Source: Stenocarpella maydis (taxonomy: Eukaryota; Ascomycota; Sordariomycetes; Diaporthales; Diaporthaceae). From it: a stretch of DNA of 47,103 bases. The translations under genes and the position numbers were made by a program. The DNA is taken from positions 1-47,103 of the forward strand of contig NQMI01000209.1 in the NCBI GenBank assembly GCA_002270565.1. The letters are read 5' to 3'. Of this stretch, positions 22,630-33,516 are shown piece after piece (position 1 is the first letter of the stretch; the number at the start of each line of letters is the position of its first letter). The notes beneath the pieces were generated by a model. It did not search any database. It saw only the letters and a program-made list of their open reading frames with translations, and had not been told where the DNA came from.

Positions 22630-23804
22630 CTCGAAGGTGGCGTTGGTGTTTGTGGTTTTGCTCGAGGTTGAGATGCTCCCAAGATGGTCCTCTGCGGCCA
22701 GAGCACAGGTTGCGTGACCCCGTGTCGACGTTGGGGCGAAATGTGGGGCTCTCCGAGGGCGAGACCAGGAGGAACTCGAAACTAGTCCAGAGCTCCCCTG
22801 ATGGAGCCAAGACAGTGTGCAAGCAGTGCCGTTGAGGTTGTGGAAAACTCTGATGCCAGCTTGAGCATGCGCACCTGGGCGGGACGATGACGATGGCGGT
22901 GGTGGACTTTTCACGAGCGAGAATGGCTGCGAGGCTGGCCACCTGGTGCTCTTATTCCTGAATCTAATGCCAGCCCGGACGTTGGGGGTGCGGGGCGGGT
23001 ACGAAGGGCGATGGGTGATGAAGGACGTCGAACAAGGAGCAGCAGCGACAAAAGACGTGATAATTGTAGGCGGGAAGAATGTGCCTGCGGACGAGCATGT
23101 ATGCGGCAAGGTTGCCGCCGCCAGCAAGCGGAGACGCGAAGACACGGGATGTGCCCTCATGGTGCTGCTGCTGCTGCTGCCGCAAAGGCACGTTTGCGTG
23201 CTGTACTGTGTGCCGAGGTGTGTACGGTCAGAGCTGCTGCTGCCCGACACAAACCGAGTGAGACAGCACTGACAGGCTTGCCCACCTGCCTCTTTGAGCG
23301 GCTTGAGGCCCGGTACTCCGCACCTGACCTCCTGGCCGTCAAGAAAAACAGCACCTTGCAGATGGAAAACGGTATTACCCCACCTACCTCAATAGCCATC
23401 CCTTACGTTGAGCTGCCACTGGATCTGGAAAGAACATGAGGCCAGAATGTGACGGTGCTCAAGTGAAGAGGGGTGAATCTAAAGTGGTCTTGACCGAAGG
23501 TAACTGTTCTTGGTTAAACTTGCCTCGGTTGCAAGCGAGCCTTCGTCCAGCAGTCTGGTTCCTGGGCCGGCTCAGACACCAGGTACGCAATCCGGGTTCC
23601 TCGCCCATAAGAGTTCACAACTGCTGTGAATATTTATAAGTCCTAGATTCCGTTTGCAAGATTTGGAACCCCACGGAATAATTTGACTGACTGTCTCAAC
23701 TACTGTATCCTTGAAGAACGGGTTACTCGCTAGCAGGACAATGTCACCATGGAGCCCAACGAGACCGACATTGGCGTGGCATACGGAGGACAAGATGATT
23801 CGTT
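22630..23804. other. upstream region of the aminopeptidase gene
   Basis: Contains the aminopeptidase promoter and probable 5' leader. A CAG/CTG-like repeat lies at 23162-23180 (GCTGCTGCTGCTGCTGC). The minus frame open to 23250 may be a transcribed N-terminal extension. No separate gene was recognised. Confidence 0.45.
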
Positions 23805-24701
23805 TTAGGTATCTAGCTACTCTGAAAACTTAAGCTGTTCCTCTACAGGCCCATACAATACGGCTTTATCCCTTCCAAATTCTCGAACCAACCACTCTTA
23901 ACGAAGCCTAGGGTTTTGGTACCACTCTGGCGGAGTCCAGCCTTCAAAGTCAATTAGTGAATCTTCCAAGTACTACTGCATTAGGTTCTGTGGCAGCTTG
24001 GCGAGCTGAAAAGGTAGTTTCCCATATATTGATAGTTCCCAGATAAGCGAGATGTTATAATCTATAAGCACCACGCGCTTTGGGCCTATATTATCTAGAA
24101 ACTCATCAGGATAAGGCAGGATGATCACATTTCGTGGTGCAAGGTCGCGCTAGCTGAGGCCTGTGTGATGCTGCCTGACAACACATTCCAGCAGCATTGC
24201 TAGAGTCCGCAAACGATACTGCACACTAAGGTGTGAAGCATCAATTTAACCGGGCCCGTTTTCAACAAACAAGTCTCTCACGCATACGCCTGCAAGATAC
24301 TCGATGAGAATAAGGCGAATAAGCCTTTTTCGTTCTTGTCCCTCGTAAGATATAGGAAGGCTGAAAGTCTACGAGCTGAAATATTTGGGTGCAAAGGACC
24401 CAGTTTGGCCAATACTTCAGAGAAACTCATATGCAGCTGCTTCTCGACTATAATGCCCATCAGCAAGATCAACAACTTCAACAGGTGAGCAGGCAATATC
24501 GGTAACAGATGAATAGTAAAGTGGGTCAAAAATCTTAGCAATAGCTGTAAAAGGTTCTGCATTTGGCTTCCGAATTGAGCAGAGCAGTACTTGGGCGCCT
24601 CGAGAATTGCCACTGGCCAGTACTTTCGTTATAGTCAGCCGCACAAACTCATATTGCAATGGCGGTATCTCAAGTGGCGGATACGTCAAGACTTGCTTGG
24701 T
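23805..24701 (-). pseudogene. kinase-like pseudogene
   Basis: One minus-strand frame, read from about 24701 down to TAA at 23805-23807, holds the order of a fungal protein-kinase-like family but with about six internal stops. Blocks in order: KQVLTYPPLEIPPLQYEFV; AIAKIFDPLYYSS; DGHYSREAAAYEFL; then a stop; SIGQTGSFAPKYFSS; RLIRLILIEYLAGV; the catalytic-loop remnant RDLAPRNVIILP near 24130-24150; and VVLIDYNIS, in the place of the metal-binding DFG segment. The stops fit CAG, CAA or TGG transitions, and no frameshift is needed. The usual HxD catalytic Asp is present in RDLAPRN. No N-terminal exon was identified. Expression as a protein is very unlikely. Confidence 0.72.
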
Positions 24702-27700
24702 CTGCGTGGCGGATCGTAACTACTGGCCAGTTATCGGCGGTCACGGTTGCGAGGGGTAGAAACGGTTGCCAAAGGGTGGTGGAGCGACGTGATTTCTGAT
24801 ATAGACTTCAAAACCCGGGAGATACGGGCAGTTAGGTTTATCTGGATCTTGCAGTGGCTCCTACGGTTGAGACATTTGGTAGAAATAGTTGACGATTGCA
24901 GTGGCTCTGAGGCAGCAACGCAGCTTCTCTCACAGAGGCTGAGCGGATGTGATGAGACGGCGTGGCCCTGGGGCGAAGAAAAGAGTGATGACAACAAGCC
25001 AATTGATCTAGTCAAGGTTACTTGTGCGGAATCAGATGAACTCTATTGTGCAGCAGTTGGACAAGTCTTGTGATGCTTTGGTAGAGCTAGTCTTCTCATC
25101 AAGTTGAGTGGATGTGGGGCAAATAAGAACCTAAGGCACCACGACTGTTGCTATGACAACAGGCGGATCTGCTTCGGATGCTGTTGTGTCACCCAAAGAT
25201 GTGGCAAAAATAGAATGGTCTTGGTTGTAGACAGTTCTGCTGTGCCACCTGGCGTTCAAACCCTGGAGCCCGTGCCGCATCAGGCCTTGTCCAGGTAAGT
25301 AGGACCGACCTTGTGTCTGCTTGAGCCGTAGTTGGGCCCGGCCAAGGCGAGGTTTTGGGCTCGTGGGGAACAGCTGGTCGCAAGTGCTAGGCCAACGCCA
25401 ACAGAGACCCGCGGTCAAACTTGTACCGCGTTTGCACAAAATGGGGCAAAGAGGAGCCCATCCATGTGATCCCACCTTACCTCACTCCAACACAGCCGCT
25501 GGGTCTGGTCAAGTCGAGTGCCCCTTTGGACAAGCTAGCTTCATGGGTAGACTTGTACATTGAACCACGTACAAACTTGGGGGATCATGAATCTCGGCAT
25601 CCTGCCGACTTGGGTGGCTGGGACATGCTATTTGGGCAGTTGCCCACTCCGTTGGGCCTGTATTCTGTTGGCCGCGGTGGATCGGTCAACTTGAACGTAA
25701 AGTCGGAGTGGCACAATATGAATATAAATACATGTACAGGACTCTGGCAGTAGGGTGAGAGGGCAGCCAATTATTAGGCCAGAGGCTAACAGGAACCAGG
25801 GCTCCTTACCCTGCTCGCGAGTAGCCATCATTCTAACCGGAATCCTAGCACGAGGCGTGACAGTTCGCGTAAAGTTGTTCGATTTTAATAGGAAGAGAGC
25901 TGGCCTCGGTGTTGGGGTTGGAAGGGTGTTTAAGTGGTTTACACACTGAGGGTCAGTAAGGTATGGGCCGATCAGAGGTGAGTCGCAGGCTAACCAGTTA
26001 GGTGTGCATTAGCCAGGGCAGGGTCAGCTAGATAACCTTTCCTTAGTGGCGTACTATTTATTACTATTAGTTTGTGGGGCGGTATAAGCAGTACCGAGTA
26101 CGGTATATATTCAAGTTTACGCCTGCAGCAAAGACCCCCAGCAGTGCAGGCAAATAGACACTGGAAACGACCGAACGGCCAGAGCAATTCCCAGCAGCCA
26201 TAGCACTCGGATCTTATGTAGACTATCTAGTATACCTAGTACATTGAATACCCCACCGCATTCATCTCGCTCATTGCAGGTCCGAGTAGATGGATGACTA
26301 CGGAGTGCTTCAGTGCCAACACGGATGTCTATACTACTCACACACCTACAGAGGTAAGCGCTTGAGCTATCTGCAATCCGTATGCAGATTGTGCCGCTTG
26401 GCTGAATATCAGCCTGGGCATGGGCGTTGCTTCCTACGCATATACGGATGAATTCTCACTGGTAGTCTCAATGACGACGATAGCGACGAGCAAGCGACAT
26501 GAAAAGCTTAAAGCCCGCCAGGCCGCTGGCAGAGAGCCGAGGGTCTCAGCCGCTGGGTTCAACAGCCTTCCATGCCCCTTTGAGAGGAGGAGCCTCACGA
26601 GACTCGTCGCTGGAGAGATCCAGACCAGCAGTGCCGTGCACCCGTGCCTCGTACCGCCATGCCAGGCCACACCCAGAATCATTCACGGCATGGCGGCGAG
26701 ATGAGACGGTCTTGGCTGGGAGCAGTTGTAGCGTGAGAGGTTCGTTGGCGAGTCTTGGCGGGGTGGGACGAGTTCCCCCCCCCCGACTCCCTCGAGGCTT
26801 GAGTCTCAAGTCGTTAGTTCCGCCGAGGCCCAGGTAAGAACTGGCGATCAAACGTCGCCCAATCTTCTTGTCTGGGCTGACCATATAACCTCTTGTTCTT
26901 GTGTGTGCGAGTGCCGGGTATCCTAGACGGTAAGCGCATGCGAGCAGGATACTCCGTATAACGCGCCAGATCAAAGGCGGGGTCCAATGGCCCACCGTTG
27001 ATCGGCAACTGACTCGATGGACGATGGGTGGGCTGGCCTGTGGAGCGGCTCGCCCGGGGAATAACAGGCTGACTGGGTGCAGCTTGTAGCGAAGAGCCGA
27101 AGACCAGTTAACTAGGTAACTGATAGTATACAGTAGTGATTGCGCACGGAAGCATCGGCAAGGCAGGCTACGGCAATACGGGCTTCTAAAGTTTGGCTCA
27201 GATCAAATCGTCTTGGCTCGCTGCCACTCGTCGGTGCCGACTTTGTCCTCTTCTTGGCTGGCACGGCCGGTGGCGTGCCAAGGAGATTAGATAGTCATGA
27301 GCATGTGCTGGCGTGCTATTGTGTGGACAAGTCACGCGTATGCGTGTTGTATTAGTACACTGCTGATTAGGGGCCGCATGCGTCGGGGACGCTTGCGTAT
27401 GCCGAAGATGCTGCGTCGTCTCTCGGCCAGACTCGAGAGATGTACAGATGCTTCAGCTTCACATGCTCTCGTGTTGGGCCTGGGCACGAGAATTGGGGGC
27501 CAGGTAATACTATGTATGCACTTGCTCGGTACCACCGTGGGGGTGTTCATATGCCAGACGTCAACTGATAGACCTAGTACCTAGGTAGGTAGCAGGTCTG
27601 TATTATGTAGTCCAGGACAGCGGGATTATTGATAGGGCTGACAGGATGGGGAACGTGACGTCTACATGCTATAGATGAACCGGGATTCCGGAGGCGGGTG

Positions 27701-29015
27701 GGCAGTGTGATCTGCATGGAATGACTAAGGTGACGAGAGACATGCATGCTCACAATAGCGGGCGGCAGTGAGAGGAGGAGGAGCCTTGGGTACGGAGTTC
27801 AGGCGGGCATGAATGGACGAGACCAAGTGTGAACACTACAGCACACAGTACTATGTACCAACTTCAAGTGCTCACAAAGCCGCTTGGCCGCTTCCGTCAT
27901 TGCTCTGGCTGGGCGGGCTGGGCTCAGCAAAGCTTCCCCAGCCTTCTTTCTCCGTCCATGCCGTAAAGACACAGTCAGGCGCTTCTTAGTGTACATAGTA
28001 AGTAATCTCTCGTTTGCAATCCTCGGCATTGGCCATTTCAATGTCGCCGCTCGAGAACAAGATTGGCATCAACATGAACATTTTACCAAAAAAGATTGAT
28101 TTATGATTTACAATCATCCTATGCGTTATGCAGTACCTGGCAGGAGGTACTTGACTGCATACCTGCAACCTGTGGCTATTACAAGCCAGTACAAAGTACC
28201 TCCGCGTATTACTCGGACTGGCTGCCTTGTTGCGACGCTTTATCGAGTATCTGCCAAGCACGACTGACTTCAGCCGCGGGTTTCATCCCTCGCTTGTTTT
28301 GACCTCTCGCGCCTGCTGTTTGACGCCAAGCGGCCAAGGCCAGCGCCCACAAGACCATATTCCCAAGGCCAACCTTTCCAAGACCGCCAGGCCCGCCAGG
28401 CCCGCCAGTCTCGCCAAAACCTCGACTCACCTCGACTAAACCTTGATGCCAAGCCTCCCTGCCCAGCCCCAGCCCAGCCTGGGCCCAGGCCGAACCCGCT
28501 CCCCATCTGCCTCTGCCCTCCTCTCCCACATCGTCCCGATCTCAACCCGTCAGCTCCACCTCCAATCACCTCGAACCAAACTCGGCTAGGCCTCTCCGCC
28601 CAGCTGCACCCAGCTTGCTTACCAACGCAACGACCACACCCCCCCCCTTCTCCTCCTCCTACAACTCAGCTTTTGCTCCTCCTAGGCCCTTCTCGAATCC
28701 TCTGCCCCCAGGTTGACACAACAAAGGGTTCCCTCCGGCGACTGTACCGTCATACACGTCCTCCCTGACGGCTGTCCGGGACCCCCTCCGACGCGTATTG
28801 ATATCACTTCCTAATCGCCCTCGCCCAGACATCGTCGCCCTCGACCTGGCATACCACCATCGACTTTGTCCTGATTGATATCGACACTACGCGACATCCC
28901 CCTCCCTCAGGAGACACTAGACCCGCGATTCGTAACCCTACGTCTGGTTGCGACCAGCGACCGGGCCCCGATACAAAGAGCATCATTATTGTCCTCATCC
29001 CGCGACCCTCGCACG
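24702..29015. other. 4.3 kb gene-poor interval
   Basis: No frame with a recognised domain, no transposon coding motif and no tRNA was found on either strand. Frames of 60-150 codons are scattered in both directions. A C run at 26775-26784 and TACCTAGGTAGGTA near 27580 were noted. The last 750 bases are C/T-rich (28300-28720, many CCAGCCC and GACCGCCAGG-type repeats), typical of a fungal promoter and 5' leader for the next gene. Confidence 0.5.
28380..28440. repeat. short tandem CCGCCAGGC repeat upstream of the TCP11 gene
   Basis: CCGCCAGGC is repeated in tandem around 28384-28410, inside a C/T-rich stretch. Possibly part of the promoter or leader of the gene starting at 29016. Confidence 0.4.
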
Positions 29016-32000
29016 ATGCGGCGGCCATCCTTAGACCTCTCCGAGCCCTCGCGCAATCTTGAAGAGTCCATGGGTGCCCCCATGTCAGACGCTCCCGATG
29101 GCGACGTCGATGTTGATGGCGACGTCGATGTCGATGTAGACGAAGACGTCGAGGTCGATGTCTCATTGCTGCCGCTCGAAGACGACTTCCTCTATGCCTT
29201 GGACCTGCAAGTTGACGGTGCACCGCCCCGTGTCTATACACCACCCCCCCACCTTGCTGCACGTTTCTACCGTCCGTCTCAGTCACGACGAAAAGATTCC
29301 GCCGCATCCACTCGCCGAAACTCGTTATCCTCCTTGCATTCCCTCTCCAACTCCCACGGCGCTACATCCGGCCCGCAAAGCAAACATGTCGCCAACCACC
29401 AACGCCGAGATGCCATCCTCAAGGATCGCCAAAAGCGTCTTGCCGACCGTGCCGCCCACGTTGAGAAGGTGCGCCTCCGCGCTGCCCGGGCCAAAGACCG
29501 CGTCATAGCCATCTCCGAAGAGAGGGCAGAGGCTGCTCGCCTGACCCGCGAGCGCAACCTGAAGGAGATTGCCGCCACGTGCGCCGAGGAGGTCAAGAGG
29601 GCCAAGGCCGTTGCCGAGGCCACCCGAGAAAAGCGTGAGCAGGAGACGCTCAAGATGCGCCAGCAGATGCAAGAGCGCCAGGCCGAGGCCGAGAGACGCC
29701 GCGAAGAACTCCGGAGACAGAGTGTCCGGGCTAGGGGCTCCAGCGTGAGCACGAGAAAATCCGATGACTCCTTGGCGCCTGTCAAGGAGGTCAAGGAAAC
29801 AGAGTCGAGACCGCTGAGCAGGGACGCTGCTGCGTGGAGGATACAGAGCTGGTGGCGCGTCATGGCAAAGAGGAAGGTGGTTCAAGAGTTTGCCCGGCTG
29901 GCCCTGACTGTCGAGGGCGTCAAGACGACAGACTATGACGAGGTCACGGAAAAGCTCGGACAACTGCGGGTGGTTATGATCACTGCTCGTGTTCTCGCCA
30001 TGTGTGGTTTGCGAAACGGCCCGCTGGACTCGGTCGAGCAGATGAAGGCTGTCCGCTGCTTCCTCAGCGCATACCTCATTCTGGGTCATCCTGCTCAGGT
30101 CCTTAGCAACACCTACGACATTATGCCCCCAGACCAGGGCTCACCCGCGCATCCCATCCCCCGGGACAACCTGACGGATCCTCAGTGTCAAGAGCTCGTG
30201 GCGAGGTCACGAGATCTTCTCATCACCTTCGAGAACATAATGTCACGGCTGACGAGCTTCAATAACTACACCATCCCCCCAGGCCTGACCCGGATCCTGC
30301 CTGAAGCCTACTCCCAGTTCGAGTGCGCTTTCTTCAACTGGAAGGCTCGGGACAAGCACGCCCTGGTTGATGGGATGTTGGGACAATTGGTGGAGCTCGA
30401 CGCTACGCTGGACTACGTCAAGGAAACGAGCGATTTGTCCGTGGTGCAGCAATACCAAGAGAGCATGAAGACGAATCAGCTCATGCTCATCTCTCGGATC
30501 AGCAAACTGATAGGAAGGGAACGTGGCCTTGAAGTCATCAAGGACGCAAGGCTAAGGGCCAAAAAGGCAAGAGCCGCCAACAAGAAGAAACAAAAGGCCG
30601 ACCTGAAACCTCGAGTTGCTGAGCAGACCATAACCACCGAGTCGGCAATGGCTGACCTGGGAAACACCAAAAGCAATCCTTCCAGCCCCAAGAGCGAGAC
30701 CTCAGGTGTTTACCCCACCCCGCCCTCCACCCCGGCAAGCAGGCCACATGGTCCAAAGCCCATCAAGAAAGGCATGCTCCTCCCGGACAACCGGACCGTC
30801 GTGCACGAACTTGCCATCAACAAGGAGTATCGTGTGGTGGCGGACGACTTCGTGGAAGCCGAGACGAAGGCGCTTCAACCCATCCTCGGACAGATGAGAG
30901 CGACAATCCACGCGACAGATGAGCATTCGCGCCACGTGCAGTTCAAGCTTCTCCTCAGGATCGCCCAACACATTCGCGAGAAGTTGCAGAGGCTCCTTAA
31001 GCCGGGGAATTCCATGCACAATTTCATTGGCGAACTGCTGGATATCGACGAATTCAAGGAACGTTTCCGAAACGGATCTTTCTCGTACGAGCGGTTTTTT
31101 GCTTCCATGGGTTCATTGATGCCAAAGCTGTGCGCCCCTGTTCGGGACGAGCAAGTAAAAGACTTGGTTGAGAACAAGCTCAGCCAAGGCAGTTATGTCG
31201 ACCGTCTTGAGGCGCTGATCCTGTTCATCGACGTCATGCTGAGTGACTACGCCAACCACCTTTTGCAATTGGTGGGCCCCCAGCTACTAGAGCATGCACC
31301 CGACTACGAGGCCAAGGCGTTTTCCAACGCAATTGAGCAAGGCGAACACGGCTTATTCGCAGCCGAGACAGCCTGGAGGGCGGCGAGGAATAAGGTCATG
31401 GTCGAGACGGCTCGCCGCGATCCTGAAAATATCAACCACCCAAAGAACCGGCCTACGGCTGAGAAGATTTACGCTCACATGCTGGTTGACATTTTTACCC
31501 AGCCCAGCACGATGCGCTACGGCCAAATTCCCGAGATGCTGCAGCTCGATTACAAGCGGATACGCAAGTATGGTCACCTTACGCGCAACATGGTCACCAC
31601 AGGCGGAATACTGTTGCAGTGCAAGAACCTTCTCAAGCGGGACGTCCGCGCGCCATGGCGGATGGAGGCGGCACGCATCATGAACGTGCTTGACCATGCC
31701 GAATCCCAAGAGGCCGCTGTAGCTGGCGTCATGGCGGCTCTCGAGGCCGGGCGGTCGATGCCATCGACGACCAAGAGTCATCTGCGCGGCTTTGTGGAGA
31801 AACTTGTCGCCGCACATATCGAGCTTGCGACCAGCCAGCAACCAGACCCCAGCGAGACATGGGACCCGAACGGCCACGACCCCAGCCAGCCAGTCCTGCG
31901 GCTCCTGCTCAAACGGTTGCGAGATCACATCCTGGGGCGCATTGCAGCGGGCAGCACGAGTGAGAAGGCCAAGGCCACGAGCAACGCCAATGAGAAGCTG

Positions 32001-32183
32001 GCGAGCTCTGGCATGGTCGAGTTCGTGGATCGAGTGAGAGACATGGTCGATGAGATGTCCAAGGTTGGAGCTGTGGACCGAGAATCACATGCTTCGTGGT
32101 GGGAGACTGTCTCCGAGAAGGTCGAGGCACAGGCTGCGAGGACCGCCACGGCGGAAGCCAGGACTTCCGCCTCTCAGGGCTGA
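29016..32183 (+). CDS. SOK1/TCP11-family protein with IQ motif
   Basis: Intronless frame of 1055 residues from ATG 29016 (MRRPSLDLSEPSRNLEES); the frame is open further upstream but without an earlier ATG. Residues 29-49 are an Asp-Val repeat (DVDVDGDVDVDVDEDVEVDV). A basic-acidic coiled coil spans about 131-238. An IQ-type calmodulin-binding motif is at about 271-291 (AAWRIQSWWRVMAKRKVV). A Pro/Ser-rich linker near 553-585 separates this from the C-terminal TCP11 domain, about 593-1050 (LQPILGQMRATIHATDE, YGQIPEMLQLDYKRIRKYGH). TCP11 proteins include yeast Sok1, a high-copy suppressor of protein kinase A loss, and mammalian testis TCP11. By family, a role in cAMP/PKA-linked growth signalling is inferred; the IQ motif suggests calmodulin regulation. 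Length and domain order are normal for Pezizomycotina. Confidence 0.88.
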   Translation: MRRPSLDLSEPSRNLEESMGAPMSDAPDGDVDVDGDVDVDVDEDVEVDVSLLPLEDDFLYALDLQVDGAPPRVYTPPPHLAARFYRPSQSRRKDSAASTRRNSLSSLHSLSNSHGATSGPQSKHVANHQRRDAILKDRQKRLADRAAHVEKVRLRAARAKDRVIAISEERAEAARLTRERNLKEIAATCAEEVKRAKAVAEATREKREQETLKMRQQMQERQAEAERRREELRRQSVRARGSSVSTRKSDDSLAPVKEVKETESRPLSRDAAAWRIQSWWRVMAKRKVVQEFARLALTVEGVKTTDYDEVTEKLGQLRVVMITARVLAMCGLRNGPLDSVEQMKAVRCFLSAYLILGHPAQVLSNTYDIMPPDQGSPAHPIPRDNLTDPQCQELVARSRDLLITFENIMSRLTSFNNYTIPPGLTRILPEAYSQFECAFFNWKARDKHALVDGMLGQLVELDATLDYVKETSDLSVVQQYQESMKTNQLMLISRISKLIGRERGLEVIKDARLRAKKARAANKKKQKADLKPRVAEQTITTESAMADLGNTKSNPSSPKSETSGVYPTPPSTPASRPHGPKPIKKGMLLPDNRTVVHELAINKEYRVVADDFVEAETKALQPILGQMRATIHATDEHSRHVQFKLLLRIAQHIREKLQRLLKPGNSMHNFIGELLDIDEFKERFRNGSFSYERFFASMGSLMPKLCAPVRDEQVKDLVENKLSQGSYVDRLEALILFIDVMLSDYANHLLQLVGPQLLEHAPDYEAKAFSNAIEQGEHGLFAAETAWRAARNKVMVETARRDPENINHPKNRPTAEKIYAHMLVDIFTQPSTMRYGQIPEMLQLDYKRIRKYGHLTRNMVTTGGILLQCKNLLKRDVRAPWRMEAARIMNVLDHAESQEAAVAGVMAALEAGRSMPSTTKSHLRGFVEKLVAAHIELATSQQPDPSETWDPNGHDPSQPVLRLLLKRLRDHILGRIAAGSTSEKAKATSNANEKLASSGMVEFVDRVRDMVDEMSKVGAVDRESHASWWETVSEKVEAQAARTATAEARTSASQG

Positions 32184-33516
32184 AGGCCCGCTAGCACCGA
32201 TATGATGCGGCTTTGCTAGACATGAGCAATACCGCATGGCTTTCACGCACGGCAAAGAGACTGCGACGAGTAAGACGGATGTCTACCGGGTTTTATATGA
32301 GAAAGGTACACTAATTCTTGGACATCAAGGGGGAACAACAATCGGCGTTGGTACAGGCATGGTCAGGTTGGCCAGGGTTGGTCAGGGCAATGGTTTGACG
32401 GGTTGGCTTCCTTTATTATCTGGACTTTAGCGTTTTGACTCTTTGGGTTTAAAGGTCTTGTTTTTATGTTTATCTGTCACCCATTCTCATATTGACTCCC
32501 TCAGGCAGTCAACAGCGGTCTGTTGTCCTACTTGCTCGCCCGCTTTATGATCCTCGCAGGGCGAAGCGATGAAATACAGAAAGGTTTCTGAACCTCCTCA
32601 TTTGCCTTGAGCTGCCTGTGCATATCTTGATGAAAGGGGGCGTAAGCTCTTGGCTTTACGAGCTAGGTGTGGTTTGATTTCATAAGGCGGCGGTATCATG
32701 CTGAGGCTGCATGGTACAGTATAAAGGGCTGTTGTGAATGAACCCAGAACAATTGAGAGATCTCTCAGCAAGAACGATCATGGCCTGTGCTGCGATTTCC
32801 AGATGCATCCTGCAGGGCGCAAGCATCTTCAGTGCCAGTATACTAAGCCCTTGGTCCACATGAGGCACGGCACTATACTCAAACGCAAAGGGGGTGTGCT
32901 GTTGGCGGGGTGTGTTTTCCTCATGTGGTCACCAACCCCGCGAGCTCTGCGGCTCCTGGCTCAGCCGCAGCAACCTAGCCGGCCTGGTCCGCATCCTTTT
33001 CCCACCCACTGGTGGCAGTGTCGGTTCCCTCCCTTCTACAGTATTCTTGAGCCGTGACCGACTCTGCAAACGGGGAGAGCAATCCGATACTTCCTAGGAT
33101 ATTCTGAGGCAGACTGCAAATGGCTGTGGCTGTGGCTTGGATGTCCTGTTGGTTTGCTCGTGCAGGACGACAGACCTATGAGAGAGGTTTCCCCTGCAGG
33201 CTAACTAGCGGACTGGCGCGTACCCATGCATCAAAATATACTTTGGATTGGAGCACAAATAGCACGCCGTTCCTTTGGACACCTGTGGTTGCTGATGATC
33301 CCATTCTTTCCAATACCATGGTTCATCGAACTGCAATCATTATCAGAGCTTTTGCGTTTATACTCGTATCTGCAAACCTCCCTTGCCCCCCCCCCCTTAC
33401 CTAAGTCATTATTGTTCAGAATATTTCATTATCCACACGTCCTAGTAACATTGGCCCTCTTGCCATGCGCACATAGGTCTATACTCACTCGTGGACATAG
33501 AGACCACCATCCAAAC
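32184..33516. other. intergenic between the TCP11 gene and the next gene
   Basis: Holds the 3' end of the TCP11 gene and the promoter of the downstream gene. No additional motif-bearing frame. A C run at 33389-33399 lies about 120 bases before the next ATG. Confidence 0.5.

Noticed and set aside
18276..24701. Secondary-metabolite or other functional gene cluster
   Set aside because: Neighbouring genes (2EXR, aminopeptidase, kinase-like relic) have no shared pathway, and no biosynthetic enzyme is present.
29325..30089. 254-codon minus-strand frame and other long antisense frames
   Set aside because: Shadows of the TCP11 coding sequence, with no motif or intron logic of their own.
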